Positions 6,457 to 17,768 are shown, counted from the stretch's first letter. The stretch is DNA of 64,000 nt from Clostridium tepidiprofundi DSM 19306 (GCF_001594005.1 NZ_LTBA01000005.1:1-64000), one strand, 5' to 3'. Numbers and translations: made by a program. Notes: a model not told the origin generated them from the sequence alone.

Positions 6457-8904
6457 ATGATGTTTAGCAGGTTTACCGAAAGAGCTCAGAAGGTAATAAT
6501 ATTTGCACAAGAAGCTGCAAATGAATTGAAGCATGGATATGTCGGTACAGAACATATTTTGTTAGGAATTCTAAGAGAAACTGATGGTATATCAAGCAAG
6601 GTGCTTAATGAAAATGGTGTAACAATTGATGCTGTAATGAAGCTGATTTTAGAATATGAAGGGCAAGGAGACGTTAATATGCAGAGGCATGAAATACCTC
6701 TTACACCTAGAACAAAGAGGTTATTAGATTTAAGTCTTGCTGAAGCTAGTAATTTAAAGCATAATTATATTGCACCGGAACATTTCTTACTTGCATTAGC
6801 AAAAGAAGGTGAGGGTGTAGCGTATACTATTTTAGTTAATATTGGGGTTGATATTAATAAGTTGATTAAGCAATTGCTAGATGAGATGGAAAGTTATTCA
6901 AATACAACTATGAAAAATTCAGGTAATAATAGAAATAGTGAAACACCTACTTTGGATAAGTTTGGAAGAGATTTGACACAAATGGCATCGGAGGGAAAGC
7001 TTGATCCTGTAATAGGTAGAGATAATGAAACGCAGAGGGTTCTTGAAATATTGTGTAGAAGAACTAAAAACAATCCATGTTTAATAGGAGAACCGGGAGT
7101 TGGTAAGACAGCTATTGCAGAAGGTTTAGCACAGAAAATAGCATCAGGTAATATACCAGAGCTATTAAAAGACAAAAGAGTTGTAACTTTAGATATGTCA
7201 TCAATGATAGCAGGTGCTAAATACAGAGGAGAGTTTGAAGAGAGATTAAAAAAGGTTATGGAGGAGATTGAAAATAGTGGGAATGTGATTTTGTTTATTG
7301 ATGAAATCCATACCATAATAGGTGCAGGTGGAGCAGAAGGTGCAATAGATGCATCAAATATTTTAAAACCGGCACTGGCAAGAGGTCAAATTCAGTGTGT
7401 AGGTGCTACTACTATTGATGAGTATAGAAAGTATATAGAAAAAGATGCTGCACTTGAAAGAAGATTTCAACCTGTTATGGTAGGAGAGCCTACTAAAGAA
7501 GAGGCATTACAAATACTAAAAGGATTAAGGGATAAATATGAAGCACACCATAGAGCAAAAATTACAGATGAGGCACTAGAAGCAGCAGTAAATTTGTCAG
7601 ATAGATATATTACAGACCGTTATCTTCCTGATAAAGCAATTGATTTAATAGATGAAGCGGGTGCTAAGGTTAGAATACAAAATTTAACTGCACCACCTAA
7701 TATGAAAAATCTTGAAGAAGAACTTGAAAAAATATCTAAAGAAAAGGCAGATGCTATAGCTGTTCAGGATTTTGAAAAAGCAGCAGAATTAAGAGATAAA
7801 GAGAAAGAAATAAAGAACAAATTAGATTTTATCAAAAATAATTGGAAAACCAAAAATGAAGTAACAGAACATGTTGTTACAGGAGAAGATATAGCAAATG
7901 TTGTATCTAAATGGACCAATATACCAGTTGAAAAATTAACAGAAAAAGAGTCTGAAAGGTTGCTTAAATTAGAAGAGATTCTTCACAAAAGAGTTATAGG
8001 ACAGGATGAAGCTATAAGTTCTGTTTCTAGAGCCGTTAGAAGAGCAAGAGTGGGTCTTAAAGATCCTAAAAGACCTATCGGTTCATTTATATTTTTAGGG
8101 CCTACCGGAGTTGGTAAAACTGAATTATCAAAAGCACTTGCTGAGGCTATGTTTGGTGACGAAAATAATATGATAAGAATTGATATGTCAGAGTACATGG
8201 AAAAGCATACTGTGTCAAGGCTTATTGGATCTCCTCCAGGATATGTTGGATTTGATGAAGGAGGACAATTAACTAAAAAAGTTAGAGAGAAGCCTTATTC
8301 TGTTATTTTATTTGATGAAATAGAAAAAGCACATACAGATGTATTTAACATTTTACTTCAAATACTTGAAGATGGAAGACTTACAGATGGAAAAGGTAGG
8401 GTTGTTAATTTTAAAAATACTATAATAATAATGACATCAAATGTAGGTGCTTCAACTATCAAGAAACAAAAGACTTTAGGATTTTCGATTGATTCTGATA
8501 GGTCACAAAGTGAATATGAAAAATTAAAAGAAAATATGATGCAAGAATTGAAGCAGACATTTAAGCCTGAATTTTTAAACAGAATTGACGACATAATTGT
8601 GTTCCATCCACTAGAAGAAAATGAATTAAAAGAAATTGTAAGACTTATGTTAAATAGTGTTTCAGAAAAATTAAAAGATAATAATATATTTATATCATTT
8701 ACAAAAGAAGCAGAGGATTATTTGGCTAAGGAAGGATTTGATACTGCTTATGGTGCAAGGCCATTAAGAAGAGCTATTACCAAAATTGTTGAAGATAAAC
8801 TTTCAGAAGAAATTTTAAGAGGACATGTAAAAAAGGGTGATAGTATATTTGTTACTTGTGAAGATGGTGAATTAAAATTTACCAAGGCGCATTCAGATAA
8901 ATAA
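6457..8904 (+). CDS. clpC: ClpC, AAA+ unfoldase of the ClpCP protease
   Basis: Hsp100 unfoldase that feeds substrates into ClpP. In order: double Clp N-domain (about 1-150), first AAA+ module with Walker A GEPGVGKT (about 212) and Walker B VILFIDEIHT, a UVR-containing middle region (EKISKEKADAIAVQDFEKAA), second AAA+ module with GPTGVGKT (about 549) and VILFDEIEKAH. 815 residues. A GGAGGTG site at 6444-6450 fits ATG 6457. Fourth and last gene of the CtsR operon, so it is under CtsR control. Confidence 0.96.
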   Translation: MMFSRFTERAQKVIIFAQEAANELKHGYVGTEHILLGILRETDGISSKVLNENGVTIDAVMKLILEYEGQGDVNMQRHEIPLTPRTKRLLDLSLAEASNLKHNYIAPEHFLLALAKEGEGVAYTILVNIGVDINKLIKQLLDEMESYSNTTMKNSGNNRNSETPTLDKFGRDLTQMASEGKLDPVIGRDNETQRVLEILCRRTKNNPCLIGEPGVGKTAIAEGLAQKIASGNIPELLKDKRVVTLDMSSMIAGAKYRGEFEERLKKVMEEIENSGNVILFIDEIHTIIGAGGAEGAIDASNILKPALARGQIQCVGATTIDEYRKYIEKDAALERRFQPVMVGEPTKEEALQILKGLRDKYEAHHRAKITDEALEAAVNLSDRYITDRYLPDKAIDLIDEAGAKVRIQNLTAPPNMKNLEEELEKISKEKADAIAVQDFEKAAELRDKEKEIKNKLDFIKNNWKTKNEVTEHVVTGEDIANVVSKWTNIPVEKLTEKESERLLKLEEILHKRVIGQDEAISSVSRAVRRARVGLKDPKRPIGSFIFLGPTGVGKTELSKALAEAMFGDENNMIRIDMSEYMEKHTVSRLIGSPPGYVGFDEGGQLTKKVREKPYSVILFDEIEKAHTDVFNILLQILEDGRLTDGKGRVVNFKNTIIIMTSNVGASTIKKQKTLGFSIDSDRSQSEYEKLKENMMQELKQTFKPEFLNRIDDIIVFHPLEENELKEIVRLMLNSVSEKLKDNNIFISFTKEAEDYLAKEGFDTAYGARPLRRAITKIVEDKLSEEILRGHVKKGDSIFVTCEDGELKFTKAHSDK

Positions 8905-8929
8905 TAAGCCAGTATACTAGTCTATTTGG

Positions 8930-8947
8930 AACACAACTCTTTGTGTT
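8930..8947 (+). other. Short hairpin just after clpC
   Basis: AACACA at 8930-8935 pairs with TGTGTT at 8942-8947. Too short for a confident terminator; it may protect the operon 3' end. Confidence 0.3.
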
Positions 8948-8984
8948 TCACAAAATATATTATTTTATTTAAAATTACCAAAAC

Positions 8985-9020
8985 AATGGAGCTGTCTTTA
9001 AAAGATAGCTCCATTATTTG
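8985..9020 (+). terminator. Terminator-like hairpin of the clpC operon
   Basis: Twelve-base arms (AATGGAGCTGTC at 8985-8996 with GATAGCTCCATT at 9004-9015, one G-T pair) and a 7-base loop. The following ATTTG is only weakly T-rich, so efficiency is uncertain. The 311 bases between clpC and radA hold this hairpin and the inverted repeat next to it, and no gene. Confidence 0.6.
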
Positions 9021-9108
9021 AATAAGGCATTTTCAAAAAATAACTAGTAAGTATGGTATAAAATATATGTTGTATCTTTGACTTATTATTTTTTTAAATG
9101 CCTAATAA
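9021..9108. repeat. Inverted pair of a dispersed intergenic motif
   Basis: AGGCATTTTCAAAAAATAA near 9025-9043 faces TTATTTTTTTAAATGCCT near 9088-9105, an imperfect inverted repeat that could fold into one long hairpin. Each arm is related to the motif at 4214-4241 and at 49881-49920, suggesting a small palindromic repeat family of this genome. Confidence 0.5.
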
Positions 9109-9215
9109 TTTTAATTATAGTATAGAAATTCTACCATATTGAGTATATAATGTTTTTATGAGTGTAAAAGCGGATTACAAATATAGGTTATTGCATATAA
9201 CTAGGGGATGAATGT

Positions 9216-10568
9216 ATGGCTAAGAATAAGACTGTGTTTATTTGTCAGGAATGTGGGTATGAGTCACCAAAATGGATGGGAAAATGTCCTGAATGCAATT
9301 CATGGAACACATTTATTGAAGAACAGAAAACACTTGAATTCAAAAGAGCGGTAACAATAAGTGATAAGCATATTCCACAGAGTATTGTAAATATTGTTTC
9401 GAGTAAACAAGAGAGATATGATACAAAAATAAATGAATTGAATAGAGTATTAGGTGGTGGGCTTGTAAAAGGTTCATTAACATTGATTTCAGGGGATCCT
9501 GGTATCGGTAAATCAACATTGTTACTTCAAACAGCAGGGAATATTTCGAAAAATTATGGTAAAGTATTATATGTTTCAGGAGAGGAATCCGAGCAGCAGA
9601 TAAAAATGAGAGCAGATAGATTAAATGCTATTTATAAGGATTTATTTGTTGTTTCAGAAACAAATATAGATATTATTGAAAAGCATGTGAAAGATGTTAA
9701 ACCTATATTTGTAATAATAGATTCAATACAGACATTATATAAGCCAGTAATTACTTCTGCACCCGGAAGTGTTTCACAGGTTAGAGAATGTTCTAATGAA
9801 CTTATGAGACTTGCTAAAACTAATAATATACCATTTTTTATTGTTGCACATGTAACAAAGCAGGGTGAACTTGCAGGGCCAAGGGTGCTTGAACATATGG
9901 TAGATACTGTTTTATACTTTGAAGGAGAGAGAACTCAAGAATTTAGAATACTGAGGACTATAAAGAATCGTTTTGGTACAACAAGTGAAATAGGGGTATT
10001 TGAAATGAGGGAGGAAGGATTGATTGAAATAAGTAATCCTTCGCAGGTGTTTCTTGAAGAAACCAATTATTTAAAGGAAGGTTCAGCAGTAATTGGTATT
10101 GTAGAAGGTACTAGACCAGTATTAGTAGAAGTTCAAGCATTGGTAGGACATACCAATGCACCTATGCCAAGAAGAACGTCTATTGGGGTAGAGTCATCAA
10201 GGTTAAGTTTGATTCTTGCAGTTTTAGAAAAAAAGCTTAATATACCATTTTATAGTTCAGATGTATATGTAAATGTAGTTGGTGGATTAAACTTAAATGG
10301 TACATATGGTGATTTGGGTATTGCATTAGCACTTATATCGAGTGTGAAAGGAATACCTATAAAATTGGAAAAAACAATGATTGTTGGTGAAATAGGATTA
10401 ACTGGAGAAGTAAGGCCTGTAGCTTTCTGTGAAAAGTTAGTAAATGAAGGTATTAAATTAGGATTTGAAAAATTTATTATACCTAATAATAATTTGGGTA
10501 AAATAAATAAATATGAAAATGTTATAGGTGTATCTTCATTGAGAGAATGTTTGAAAAAAGTATTTTAG
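9216..10568 (+). CDS. radA: RadA, DNA repair and recombination ATPase
   Basis: RecA-like helicase that promotes branch migration during recombination. N-terminal zinc finger [18 protein letters not shown] (residues 10-27), Walker [10 protein letters not shown] (about 92), the RadA-specific KNRFG motif (residue 250) and a C-terminal Lon-protease-like domain (about 290-450). 450 residues. GGGGATG lies 7 bases before the ATG. It overlaps the region upstream of disA, and the two genes are neighbours in most Clostridia and Bacilli. Confidence 0.96.
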   Translation: MAKNKTVFICQECGYESPKWMGKCPECNSWNTFIEEQKTLEFKRAVTISDKHIPQSIVNIVSSKQERYDTKINELNRVLGGGLVKGSLTLISGDPGIGKSTLLLQTAGNISKNYGKVLYVSGEESEQQIKMRADRLNAIYKDLFVVSETNIDIIEKHVKDVKPIFVIIDSIQTLYKPVITSAPGSVSQVRECSNELMRLAKTNNIPFFIVAHVTKQGELAGPRVLEHMVDTVLYFEGERTQEFRILRTIKNRFGTTSEIGVFEMREEGLIEISNPSQVFLEETNYLKEGSAVIGIVEGTRPVLVEVQALVGHTNAPMPRRTSIGVESSRLSLILAVLEKKLNIPFYSSDVYVNVVGGLNLNGTYGDLGIALALISSVKGIPIKLEKTMIVGEIGLTGEVRPVAFCEKLVNEGIKLGFEKFIIPNNNLGKINKYENVIGVSSLRECLKKVF

Positions 10569-10585
10569 AAGAGTTGGTGAAAAAA

Positions 10586-11650
10586 ATGAGAATAAAAAGA
10601 GATAAGGAATTAATGAATATTTTAAAAATAATGGCACCAGGTACTGAACTTAGGGAAGGTTTGGAGAATATATTAAGGGCAAAAACAGGAGGATTAATTG
10701 TTGTAAGTGATAAAGAAGATGTATTAAAATTGGTAGATGGTGGATTTAATATTAATTCTGAATATTCTCCTGCATATGTTTATGAACTTGCAAAGATGGA
10801 CGGTGCAATTATAATAAGTTCAGATTTAAAAAATATATTATTTGCAAATGCTCAACTAATGCCTGAACCATCAATTCCGACATATGAAACAGGAACAAGA
10901 CATAGAACTGCACACAGAATTGCAAAACAAACAAATGAACTTGTAGTAGCGATTTCGCAAAGGCGAAATATAATAACAATTTATAAGGGAAATTTAAAAT
11001 ATGTTCTAAGAGATAGTAGTGTTATATTGGCTAGGGCTAATCAGGCGATACAGACTTTAGAAAAATATGTATCGGTATTAGATAGGGTTATAAATAATAT
11101 TAATTTACTTGAATTTCAAGACTTGGTAACTCTATTTGATGTTATGACAGGTGTACAGAGAATAGAGATGGTTATGAGAATTGTTGAAGAAATTGAAAAA
11201 TATATTATTGAGCTTGGAAATGAAGGACGACTTATATCAATGCAACTTAATGAATTGATAAGGGATGTTGAAGAAGAAGGAATTTTACTTATTAGAGATT
11301 ATTGTGAAGAAAGTTTAGATTATAATGAAATATATACAAGAATCCAAAATTCAAGTTCTGAAGAAATTGTCGATTTGGATATGATATCTAAAATGTTAGG
11401 TTATTCAGGGGTACCATTAGTTGATACTCTTATTTCTCCGAGGGGCTATAGAATGTTAAATAAAATACCTAGATTACCTTATAGTGTTGTTGAGAACCTA
11501 GTTGGGCATTTTAAAGAATTAAAGAATGTTATTGAAGCATCTAATGAGCAACTAGAAAATGTCGAAGGAATTGGAGAAGCAAGAGCTAAGGCTGTTAAAA
11601 ACGGATTAGTTAGACTCAGAGAACAGTTTATGCTAGATAGGCAATTATAG
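10586..11650 (+). CDS. disA: DisA, DNA-scanning diadenylate cyclase
   Basis: Makes cyclic di-AMP from two ATP while scanning DNA for branched structures. The cyclase domain shows DGA (Asp about 72) and RHR (about 105-107); a helical spine follows and the C-terminus is a helix-hairpin-helix DNA-binding unit ([16 protein letters not shown]). I prefer ATG 10586 (354 residues, about 16 residues before APGT, as in relatives); an in-frame ATG at 10547 would add 13 residues and overlap radA by 22 bases. Neither start has a strong ribosome site. Confidence 0.94.
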   Translation: MRIKRDKELMNILKIMAPGTELREGLENILRAKTGGLIVVSDKEDVLKLVDGGFNINSEYSPAYVYELAKMDGAIIISSDLKNILFANAQLMPEPSIPTYETGTRHRTAHRIAKQTNELVVAISQRRNIITIYKGNLKYVLRDSSVILARANQAIQTLEKYVSVLDRVINNINLLEFQDLVTLFDVMTGVQRIEMVMRIVEEIEKYIIELGNEGRLISMQLNELIRDVEEEGILLIRDYCEESLDYNEIYTRIQNSSSEEIVDLDMISKMLGYSGVPLVDTLISPRGYRMLNKIPRLPYSVVENLVGHFKELKNVIEASNEQLENVEGIGEARAKAVKNGLVRLREQFMLDRQL

Positions 11651-11678
11651 CACAAAATAGGAAATTATTTTGTGCTAT
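11647..11678 (+). terminator. Hairpin between convergent disA and the 11697-12101 gene
   Basis: Perfect 13-base arms (11647-11659 and 11666-11678) with a 6-base loop; the left arm contains the disA stop codon. Arms rich in A and T at their inner ends give short T runs on both strands, so it may work in both directions. Confidence 0.6.
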
Positions 11679-11696
11679 TAACTGTCTTGGTGTCAG

Positions 11697-12101
11697 CTAT
11701 CTTAAAGTGAACTTGCCTAATGTATTGATTCTGTCTTCTTCTTTTAGAAAAATGTCATACAAATTTAAATCTAAAAGATTGCACAATGAAGCTAAATAGA
11801 ATAAATTATTGCCAATTTCTTGTTCGATAATTTCTCTACAATTAGGACACAATTTCCCATATAGATGTGTATCAGAGCCTTTGTTATAACATTCTTTTTG
11901 GTTTTCATATTTATCAATTGAAATAGATTTAGATGCTGCATTTATTTCTATACACCCACAACTTGTTACAGATTTAGCCACAGCTCTATTGATCCTTGAC
12001 TCAGATTCCTGTAATTTAGTAAGTATATCTAATATGCTTCTATGTCTTAAAAGGCATTCATCAACAGAATTTTGAAAATCATCGATTATTATATCTTTCA
12101 T
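11697..12101 (-). CDS. Conserved small clostridial protein, function unknown
   Basis: Cytosolic protein of 134 residues that I recognise as a family seen in Clostridia near this locus. It has a helical N-terminus (DDFQNSVDECLLRHRSILDILTKLQ), a SVTSCGCIEINA segment with two cysteines, a LCPNCREIIE zinc-like pair, and a conserved end GNNLFYLASLCNLLDLNLYDI resembling MazG-type helices. I believe databases file relatives as a DUF, but I am not sure which. Start ATG 12101 has GGGGAGTG 7 bases upstream; an in-frame ATG at 12173 is less likely. It converges on disA. Confidence 0.8.
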   Translation of the reverse strand: MKDIIIDDFQNSVDECLLRHRSILDILTKLQESESRINRAVAKSVTSCGCIEINAASKSISIDKYENQKECYNKGSDTHLYGKLCPNCREIIEQEIGNNLFYLASLCNLLDLNLYDIFLKEEDRINTLGKFTLR

Positions 12102-12245
12102 AATATTCACTCCCCAAATGAAAGTATTTATGCTACTAAGTAAATTATAAGTTTTATTTAAATGATTTGTCAATGAAGATTATTTTAAGAATTTAATATA
12201 TATTCATAATAAAACACAAACAACTATTTTAATAGGGGGATAATT

Positions 12246-12263
12246 ATGTTAAATTTTGGATGA
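12246..12263 (+). other. Five-codon mini-frame with a strong ribosome site
   Basis: ATG TTA AAT TTT GGA TGA is preceded by AGGGGGA about 6 bases upstream, in the 296-base region between the convergent gene and yacL. It could be a leader peptide; nothing else supports translation. No clear promoter was found here. Confidence 0.2.
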
Positions 12264-12397
12264 AATTTATCATAATAAGTAAATAAATTATTAAATAGTG
12301 TCGATAATTATTGAAATGTTTTTGGTAATATAATATAGTAAGATAAAAGGCATATAAAATGAAAAAAATGTTAATAATTCAAAGGGAGGTGAAAATA

Positions 12398-13507
12398 TTG
12401 TTAAAAAAAATATTAAGAATATTGTTTACACTTATAGGAGCTACGATAGGTTATATTATTGGTGAGATTATTGCTAAATCAGATTTAAGCAAGAATTTTC
12501 CTATGTTAATTAATGGAAGTGTTGGCCAGTATATTTTCATAGCAATTCTAGTAATAATATTTGGACTTATATTTTTCTTTTTATCACCTTTGATTAATGC
12601 CGCTATAACTAAGGTTATGGACTATGTTGAGAAAGATGTTCAGAGAGTGCCAACATATGATGTTATAGTTGGAACGGCTGGAGGTATAATAGGATTAATT
12701 ATTTCAACACTCTTTTTTAGTGTACTAAAGAATACAGGTGTAGGAGGAACATTATTTGCTATAATATCTGTGATTTTAACGTTGATTATTACTGCATTAG
12801 GTGTGGATATAGCTATAAAGAAGAAAGATGATATAATATCTATATTTTCAAGCATAAAGAAAACGAGTAGTTCAACAAAAGAAAAGAAAAATAAATCAAA
12901 ATATACATCGAAAATTTTAGATACGTCTGTTATCATAGATGGAAGGATATTTGATATTTGTCAAACTGGATTTATCGAAGGAACATTGGTGATACCTAAT
13001 TTTGTTTTGGAGGAATTAAGACATATTGCGGATTCATCCGATGATTTAAAGAGAAACAGGGGACGAAGAGGATTAGATATACTTAACAAAATTCAAAATG
13101 AATTGAAAATTCCTGTTGAAATAGTTGAAAAAGACTTTCCAGAAATCAATGAGGTTGATAGTAAGCTTTTAAAATTGGCACAAGTTATGAAAGGAAAGGT
13201 TATTACGAATGACTTTAATTTAAATAAAGTTGCTAAATTCCAAGGTGTTGCTGTGCTTAATATTAATGAGCTTGCCAATGCAGTTAAACCAGTGGTTTTA
13301 CCAGGAGAAGAAATGGAGATTCAAATAATAAAGGATGGTAAAGAAGCTGGGCAGGGTATTGCTTATTTAGATGATGGTACTATGATTGTTGTTGAAGGTG
13401 GCAAAAGACACATAGGTGAAATTATGAATGTTGTTGTTACATCTGTGCTTCAAACTGCCGCTGGCAGGATGATTTTTGCTAAAAGAAAAGATTTGATATC
13501 TAGATAA
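12398..13507 (+). CDS. yacL: PIN/TRAM domain protein (YacL family)
   Basis: Membrane-anchored putative nuclease. Four hydrophobic segments fill about residues 1-135, then a PIN domain ([25 protein letters not shown], with Asp and Glu ligands) and a C-terminal TRAM domain ([18 protein letters not shown]). The start is TTG 12398, because GGGAGGTG lies 6 bases upstream; an ATG at 12359 would add 13 polar residues without ribosome site. 369 residues, as usual. ispD follows after 19 bases, an order common in Firmicutes. Confidence 0.9.
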   Translation: MLKKILRILFTLIGATIGYIIGEIIAKSDLSKNFPMLINGSVGQYIFIAILVIIFGLIFFFLSPLINAAITKVMDYVEKDVQRVPTYDVIVGTAGGIIGLIISTLFFSVLKNTGVGGTLFAIISVILTLIITALGVDIAIKKKDDIISIFSSIKKTSSSTKEKKNKSKYTSKILDTSVIIDGRIFDICQTGFIEGTLVIPNFVLEELRHIADSSDDLKRNRGRRGLDILNKIQNELKIPVEIVEKDFPEINEVDSKLLKLAQVMKGKVITNDFNLNKVAKFQGVAVLNINELANAVKPVVLPGEEMEIQIIKDGKEAGQGIAYLDDGTMIVVEGGKRHIGEIMNVVVTSVLQTAAGRMIFAKRKDLISR

Positions 13508-13526
13508 TTTTAATTGAGGAGTAAAA

Positions 13527-14228
13527 ATGGGAAAGAATTGTGCAATAATTCTCGCAGCAGGTAAAGGAAAAAGAATGGGAACTGGTATTAATAAGCAGTT
13601 TCTTTTGATGAATAATAAACCCATTTTGTATTACACTTTGAAGGTGTTTTCAGAATGTGATGATATTCATGATATAATACTTGTTGCGGCAGAAAATGAA
13701 GTTGAATATTGTATTAAGGAAATAGTAAATGAAAACAATTTTACCAAAGTATCAAAGGTAGTAGCTGGTGGAAATGAAAGACATGATTCTGTTTTGAATG
13801 GGCTAAAGGCAATAGAAGAATGCGAAATAGTGTTGATACATGATGGGGCTAGACCTTTTGTTGATAGCAGAATACTAAAAGACGGAATAATGTTTGCACG
13901 TATTCATGGAGCATGTGCATGCGGAGTGGTGCCTAAAGATACAATTAAAATTAGAGATAATTTTAATTTATCTAAAGGGACGTTAAATAGAAGAGAATTG
14001 TTTATGGTTCAGACTCCTCAGTGTTTTAAATATGAGCTTATTTTAGAATGTCATGAGAAAATAGCATATGAGGATATTGTTATTACGGATGATACAATGG
14101 TTGTCGAAAAATTTAATAATTCTGTATATCTTTATGATGGAAGTTACGATAACATTAAAATAACTACTCCTGAGGATTTGATAATAGGGGAAAAAATATT
14201 GTTTTCAAAATATGGATGTAATTATTGA
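13527..14228 (+). CDS. ispD: 2-C-methyl-D-erythritol 4-phosphate cytidylyltransferase
   Basis: Third enzyme of the non-mevalonate isoprenoid pathway: couples CTP to methylerythritol phosphate. The N-terminal nucleotide-binding [10 protein letters not shown] (about 8-17) with the catalytic Arg and Lys, the HDGARPF motif (about 107) and TDD near residue 190 are present. 233 residues. GAGGAG precedes the ATG. The next pathway gene, ispF, often found directly after it, is not in this window. Confidence 0.93.
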   Translation: MGKNCAIILAAGKGKRMGTGINKQFLLMNNKPILYYTLKVFSECDDIHDIILVAAENEVEYCIKEIVNENNFTKVSKVVAGGNERHDSVLNGLKAIEECEIVLIHDGARPFVDSRILKDGIMFARIHGACACGVVPKDTIKIRDNFNLSKGTLNRRELFMVQTPQCFKYELILECHEKIAYEDIVITDDTMVVEKFNNSVYLYDGSYDNIKITTPEDLIIGEKILFSKYGCNY

Positions 14229-14239
14229 ACAAAAGAGTA

Positions 14240-14267
14240 TTTACAAATGACATAAATTATGTATAAT
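14240..14267 (+). promoter_or_regulatory. Promoter of the proS T-box leader
   Basis: TTTACA at 14240-14245 and TATAAT at 14262-14267 with a 16-base spacer, 11 bases after ispD, give a transcript starting near 14275. Confidence 0.65.
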
Positions 14268-14274
14268 AAAATGT

Positions 14275-14500
14275 AACGATTGTAAGAAAAAAATATTAGT
14301 ATAGGCTATGAAGAAGAATAGTAGAAACAATTATACAGAGAGAGAATCCTAGGCTGAGAGATTTTCACCTGTTTTGAACCCGCTTCGGAGCTGTAGGCAA
14401 AACCTACCGGTTGATACCGTTAACAGAATGAGTGAAAAATTTAGGTGGTACCGCGGTAAAACTCGCCCTAACATATTATGGGAGAGTTTTATTTTTTTAC
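14275..14500 (+). promoter_or_regulatory. T-box leader, proline-specific
   Basis: The T-box sequence AGGTGGTACCGCGG lies at 14443-14456, followed by a terminator (AAACTC.CCC at 14458-14468 with GGG.GAGTTT, then a T run to 14498). Upstream is a stem I with an AGAGAG/GCTGAGAG region and the line GAACCCGCTTCGGAGCTG, where the specifier reads CCC (14379-14381), a proline codon. The leader binds uncharged tRNA-Pro and lets transcription continue into proS. It fills most of the 369 bases between ispD and proS. Confidence 0.93.
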
Positions 14501-14597
14501 AATTTTAAATTTAGAAACTTGAGCAAAAAAGAGGTTAATTGCAATAGGAAAATTTCAAAAGGGAATATTAAATACAAATATGAAGGAGGAAATCACT

Positions 14598-16310
14598 ATG
14601 AGAATGTCTAAAATGCTTATACCAACATTAAGGGAGGTACCAGCGGAAGCAGAAATATCAAGTCACAAGCTTATGTTAAGAGCCGGAATGATAAAAAAAA
14701 TGGCTTCAGGAGTTTATAATTTAATGCCATTTGGTATAAGAGTTATAAAAAAAATAGAAGATATCATTAGAGAAGAAATGGATGATACAGGTGCACAGGA
14801 ATTTTTGGCATCAGCCTTAATACCATCTGAATTGTGGAAAGAATCTGGTAGATGGGATGCTTTTGGTCCTGAAATGTTTAGACTTAAAGATAGAAATCAA
14901 AGAGAGTTTTGTCTTGGACCTACACATGAGGAAGTGTTTACAGATATAGCAAGAGATGAAATAAAATCTTATAAACAATTGCCTTTAAATCTGTATCAAA
15001 TTCAGACAAAGTATAGAGATGAAAGAAGACCAAGATTTGGAGTTATGAGGTCAAGAGAATTCATAATGAAAGATGCTTACAGCTTTGATATTGATGAGCA
15101 GGGACTAGATAAATCATACAATGATATGTATAAAGCTTATAAAAATATATTTAAAAGATGTGGATTAGAAACAAGTTGTGTTGAAGCTGATTCAGGAGCT
15201 ATAGGTGGTTCAGGTTCTGCTGAATTCATGGTAAAAAGTGAAATAGGTGAGGATGAAGTAGCATTTTGTACAGAATGTAGTTATGCAGCCAATATAGAAA
15301 AAGCAACTGCAGTTGCAGAAATAGCAGAAAAAGAAGAACCAAAAGAATTGAATAAGGTAGAAACACCTGATGTTAGGACTATTGATGAATTGGTAGAATT
15401 CTTTGATACAACATCTAAAAAATTCGGAAAGACACTTATATTTAATGCTGATGGCAAAACTGTTGCAGTAGTTGTAAGAGGCGATAGAGAAGTAAATGAA
15501 GTTAAGGTTGTAAATGCTATTGGTGGTGCTATTGAATTTGAGCTAGCAGATGCTGAAACAATAAGAAGGGTTACAAATGCAGAGGTAGGTTTTGCTGGAC
15601 CAATAGGAATCAAGACAGATATATTATTAATTGACAGAGAAATTGCTGAAATGAGTAATTTTATAACTGGTGCAAATGATACAGGATATCACTATGAAAA
15701 TGCTAATTATGGCAGGGATTTTGAAGGTATAGTAGGAGATTATAGAAATGCTGTTGAAGGTGATAAATGTCCTAAGTGTGGGAAAACTATTACTATTGCA
15801 AGAGGGGTTGAAGTAGGACACATATTTAAACTTGGAACTAAATATTCAGCAGCTATGGGAGCAAACTATATTGATGAAAATGGTAAAAACAAGCCATTGG
15901 TTATGGGGTGCTATGGTATAGGAGTTAATAGAACTATGGCTGCAGTAATAGAACAGCATCATGATGATAATGGAATAATATGGCCTCTATCTGTTGCACC
16001 ATATCATGTAGTTGTTGTTCCAGTTGTGACAAAAAATGAAGAACAAATGAAGGTTGCAGAAGAAATTTACAATCAATTGAAGAATGCTGGAGTTGAAGTT
16101 CTTATTGATGACAGAAAAGAAAGAGTAGGAGTTAAATTCAAGGATGCAGATTTAATAGGAATACCTATGAGAATAACTGTTGGTAAAAAAGTTAGTGAAG
16201 GTAAAGTAGAATTTAAATTAAGAAGTGAAGATGAAGTTCAAATTATTGAAATAAATGAAGTTTTACAAAAAGTAAAATATGAATTCGAGAAGAACAATGT
16301 TAGACTATAG
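14598..16310 (+). CDS. proS: Prolyl-tRNA synthetase, bacterial type
   Basis: Class II synthetase charging tRNA-Pro. Motif 2 region ([22 protein letters not shown]) around 140-160, an inserted editing domain (about 220-400) as in bacterial-type enzymes, motif 3 (GCYGIGVNR) near 440, and a C-terminal anticodon domain. ATG 14598 has AAGGAGG in front and gives 570 residues; an in-frame ATG at 14580 would overlap that site. Expression is controlled by the proline T-box upstream. Confidence 0.95.
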   Translation: MRMSKMLIPTLREVPAEAEISSHKLMLRAGMIKKMASGVYNLMPFGIRVIKKIEDIIREEMDDTGAQEFLASALIPSELWKESGRWDAFGPEMFRLKDRNQREFCLGPTHEEVFTDIARDEIKSYKQLPLNLYQIQTKYRDERRPRFGVMRSREFIMKDAYSFDIDEQGLDKSYNDMYKAYKNIFKRCGLETSCVEADSGAIGGSGSAEFMVKSEIGEDEVAFCTECSYAANIEKATAVAEIAEKEEPKELNKVETPDVRTIDELVEFFDTTSKKFGKTLIFNADGKTVAVVVRGDREVNEVKVVNAIGGAIEFELADAETIRRVTNAEVGFAGPIGIKTDILLIDREIAEMSNFITGANDTGYHYENANYGRDFEGIVGDYRNAVEGDKCPKCGKTITIARGVEVGHIFKLGTKYSAAMGANYIDENGKNKPLVMGCYGIGVNRTMAAVIEQHHDDNGIIWPLSVAPYHVVVVPVVTKNEEQMKVAEEIYNQLKNAGVEVLIDDRKERVGVKFKDADLIGIPMRITVGKKVSEGKVEFKLRSEDEVQIIEINEVLQKVKYEFEKNNVRL

Positions 16311-16352
16311 TTACAAGTATTCAAATTTAATCTTAATTCAGGGGGTATTTAG

Positions 16353-17750
16353 ATGAAAATATACAATACTTTGACCAGAAAGAAGGAAGAATTTATTCCT
16401 ATAGAACCAGGTGTAGTAAAAATGTATGTGTGTGGTCCTACAGTATATAATTTTTTTCACATAGGTAATGCTAGGACTTTTATAATATTTGATACTATTA
16501 GAAAATATCTTGAATACAAAGGGTATGATGTTAAATTTGTTCAAAACTTTACTGATATAGATGATAAGATGATAAGAAGAGCAAATGAAGAAGGAATAAC
16601 TGTTAAAGAATTAGGGGATAGATTTATAAAAGAGTATTATAGAGATGCTGATAATTTAAATATTGAGAGAGCTACATCAAATCCTAGAGCTACTGAATTT
16701 ATTGATGAAATAATAAAATTTGTTCAGGATTTGATTGATAGAGGATACGCATACGAAGTAGATGGAGATGTTTATTTTAGTACTAAGAAATTTAAAGAAT
16801 ATGGCAAACTTTCAGGTCAAAATATGGAAGAGTTACAAGCAGGAGCTAGAATAAGAGTCGATGAAAGAAAGCAAGATCCAATGGATTTTGCAGTATGGAA
16901 AAGTGCTAAGCCAGGTGAGCCTGCTTGGGATTGTCCATGGGGTAAAGGAAGACCAGGCTGGCATATAGAATGCTCTTGTATGTCACAAAAACTTCTTGGA
17001 GAAACAATAGATATTCACGGTGGAGGAATGGATTTGGTATTTCCACATCATGAAAATGAAATCGCTCAAAGTGAAGCAAGAACGGGCAAACCATTTTCAA
17101 ATTATTGGATGCATTCTGCATATTTAAATGTTAATAATAAGAAAATGTCTAAGTCACTTAATAATTTTCTTACTGCAAGAGAAGCGTTAGAAAAGTATGA
17201 TGCTGATGTAATTAGGTTCTTTATGTTGCAGGCTCATTACAGAAATCAGCTTAATTTTAGTGGAGAATTGTTAGATGCTGCAAAAGCTTCAGTGGAAAGG
17301 CTATATAATGCAATTGGAAATCTTGAAAGCTTACTAGACGAGGTTTCTAGAAAAGAATTAAATGATAAAGATAAAATATTTGTTCAAAAATTAGAAGAAT
17401 ATAAACAAAAATATATAGAAAAAATGGATGATGATTTTAATACTGCAGATGCAATTTCTGTAATATTTGATATGGTTAGGGATATAAATAGCAGTGTAGA
17501 TGTTGAATCATCAAAGGAATTAGTTGAGACTTCACTAAATATGATAAGAGAATTAGGTAAACCACTTGGAATACTTCAAAAAACTACAAAAGGTAGTTTA
17601 GAAGAGGAAATAGAGAAATTAATTGAAGAGAGACAAAAGGCTAGAAAAGAAAAGAACTGGGCTTTAGCTGACAAAATAAGAGATGACTTAAAAGAAAGAG
17701 GAATTGTTCTTGAAGATACACCACAGGGAGTAAGATGGAAAAAGATTTAG
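16353..17750 (+). CDS. cysS: Cysteinyl-tRNA synthetase
   Basis: Class I synthetase charging tRNA-Cys. Zinc ligand Cys in [14 protein letters not shown]-like FHIGNAR (about 36), second zinc region WHIECSCM (about 208) with HHENE, and KMSKS (about 265). 465 residues, normal. GGGGGT lies 8 bases before the ATG. It follows proS after 42 bases and ends in a strong terminator. Confidence 0.96.
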   Translation: MKIYNTLTRKKEEFIPIEPGVVKMYVCGPTVYNFFHIGNARTFIIFDTIRKYLEYKGYDVKFVQNFTDIDDKMIRRANEEGITVKELGDRFIKEYYRDADNLNIERATSNPRATEFIDEIIKFVQDLIDRGYAYEVDGDVYFSTKKFKEYGKLSGQNMEELQAGARIRVDERKQDPMDFAVWKSAKPGEPAWDCPWGKGRPGWHIECSCMSQKLLGETIDIHGGGMDLVFPHHENEIAQSEARTGKPFSNYWMHSAYLNVNNKKMSKSLNNFLTAREALEKYDADVIRFFMLQAHYRNQLNFSGELLDAAKASVERLYNAIGNLESLLDEVSRKELNDKDKIFVQKLEEYKQKYIEKMDDDFNTADAISVIFDMVRDINSSVDVESSKELVETSLNMIRELGKPLGILQKTTKGSLEEEIEKLIEERQKARKEKNWALADKIRDDLKERGIVLEDTPQGVRWKKI

Positions 17751-17768
17751 ATGATAAAATAAATACTA

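Noticed and set aside
12311-12334. TTGAAA and TATAAT before yacL as a promoter
   Set aside because: The spacer is only 12 bases, too short for the vegetative polymerase.
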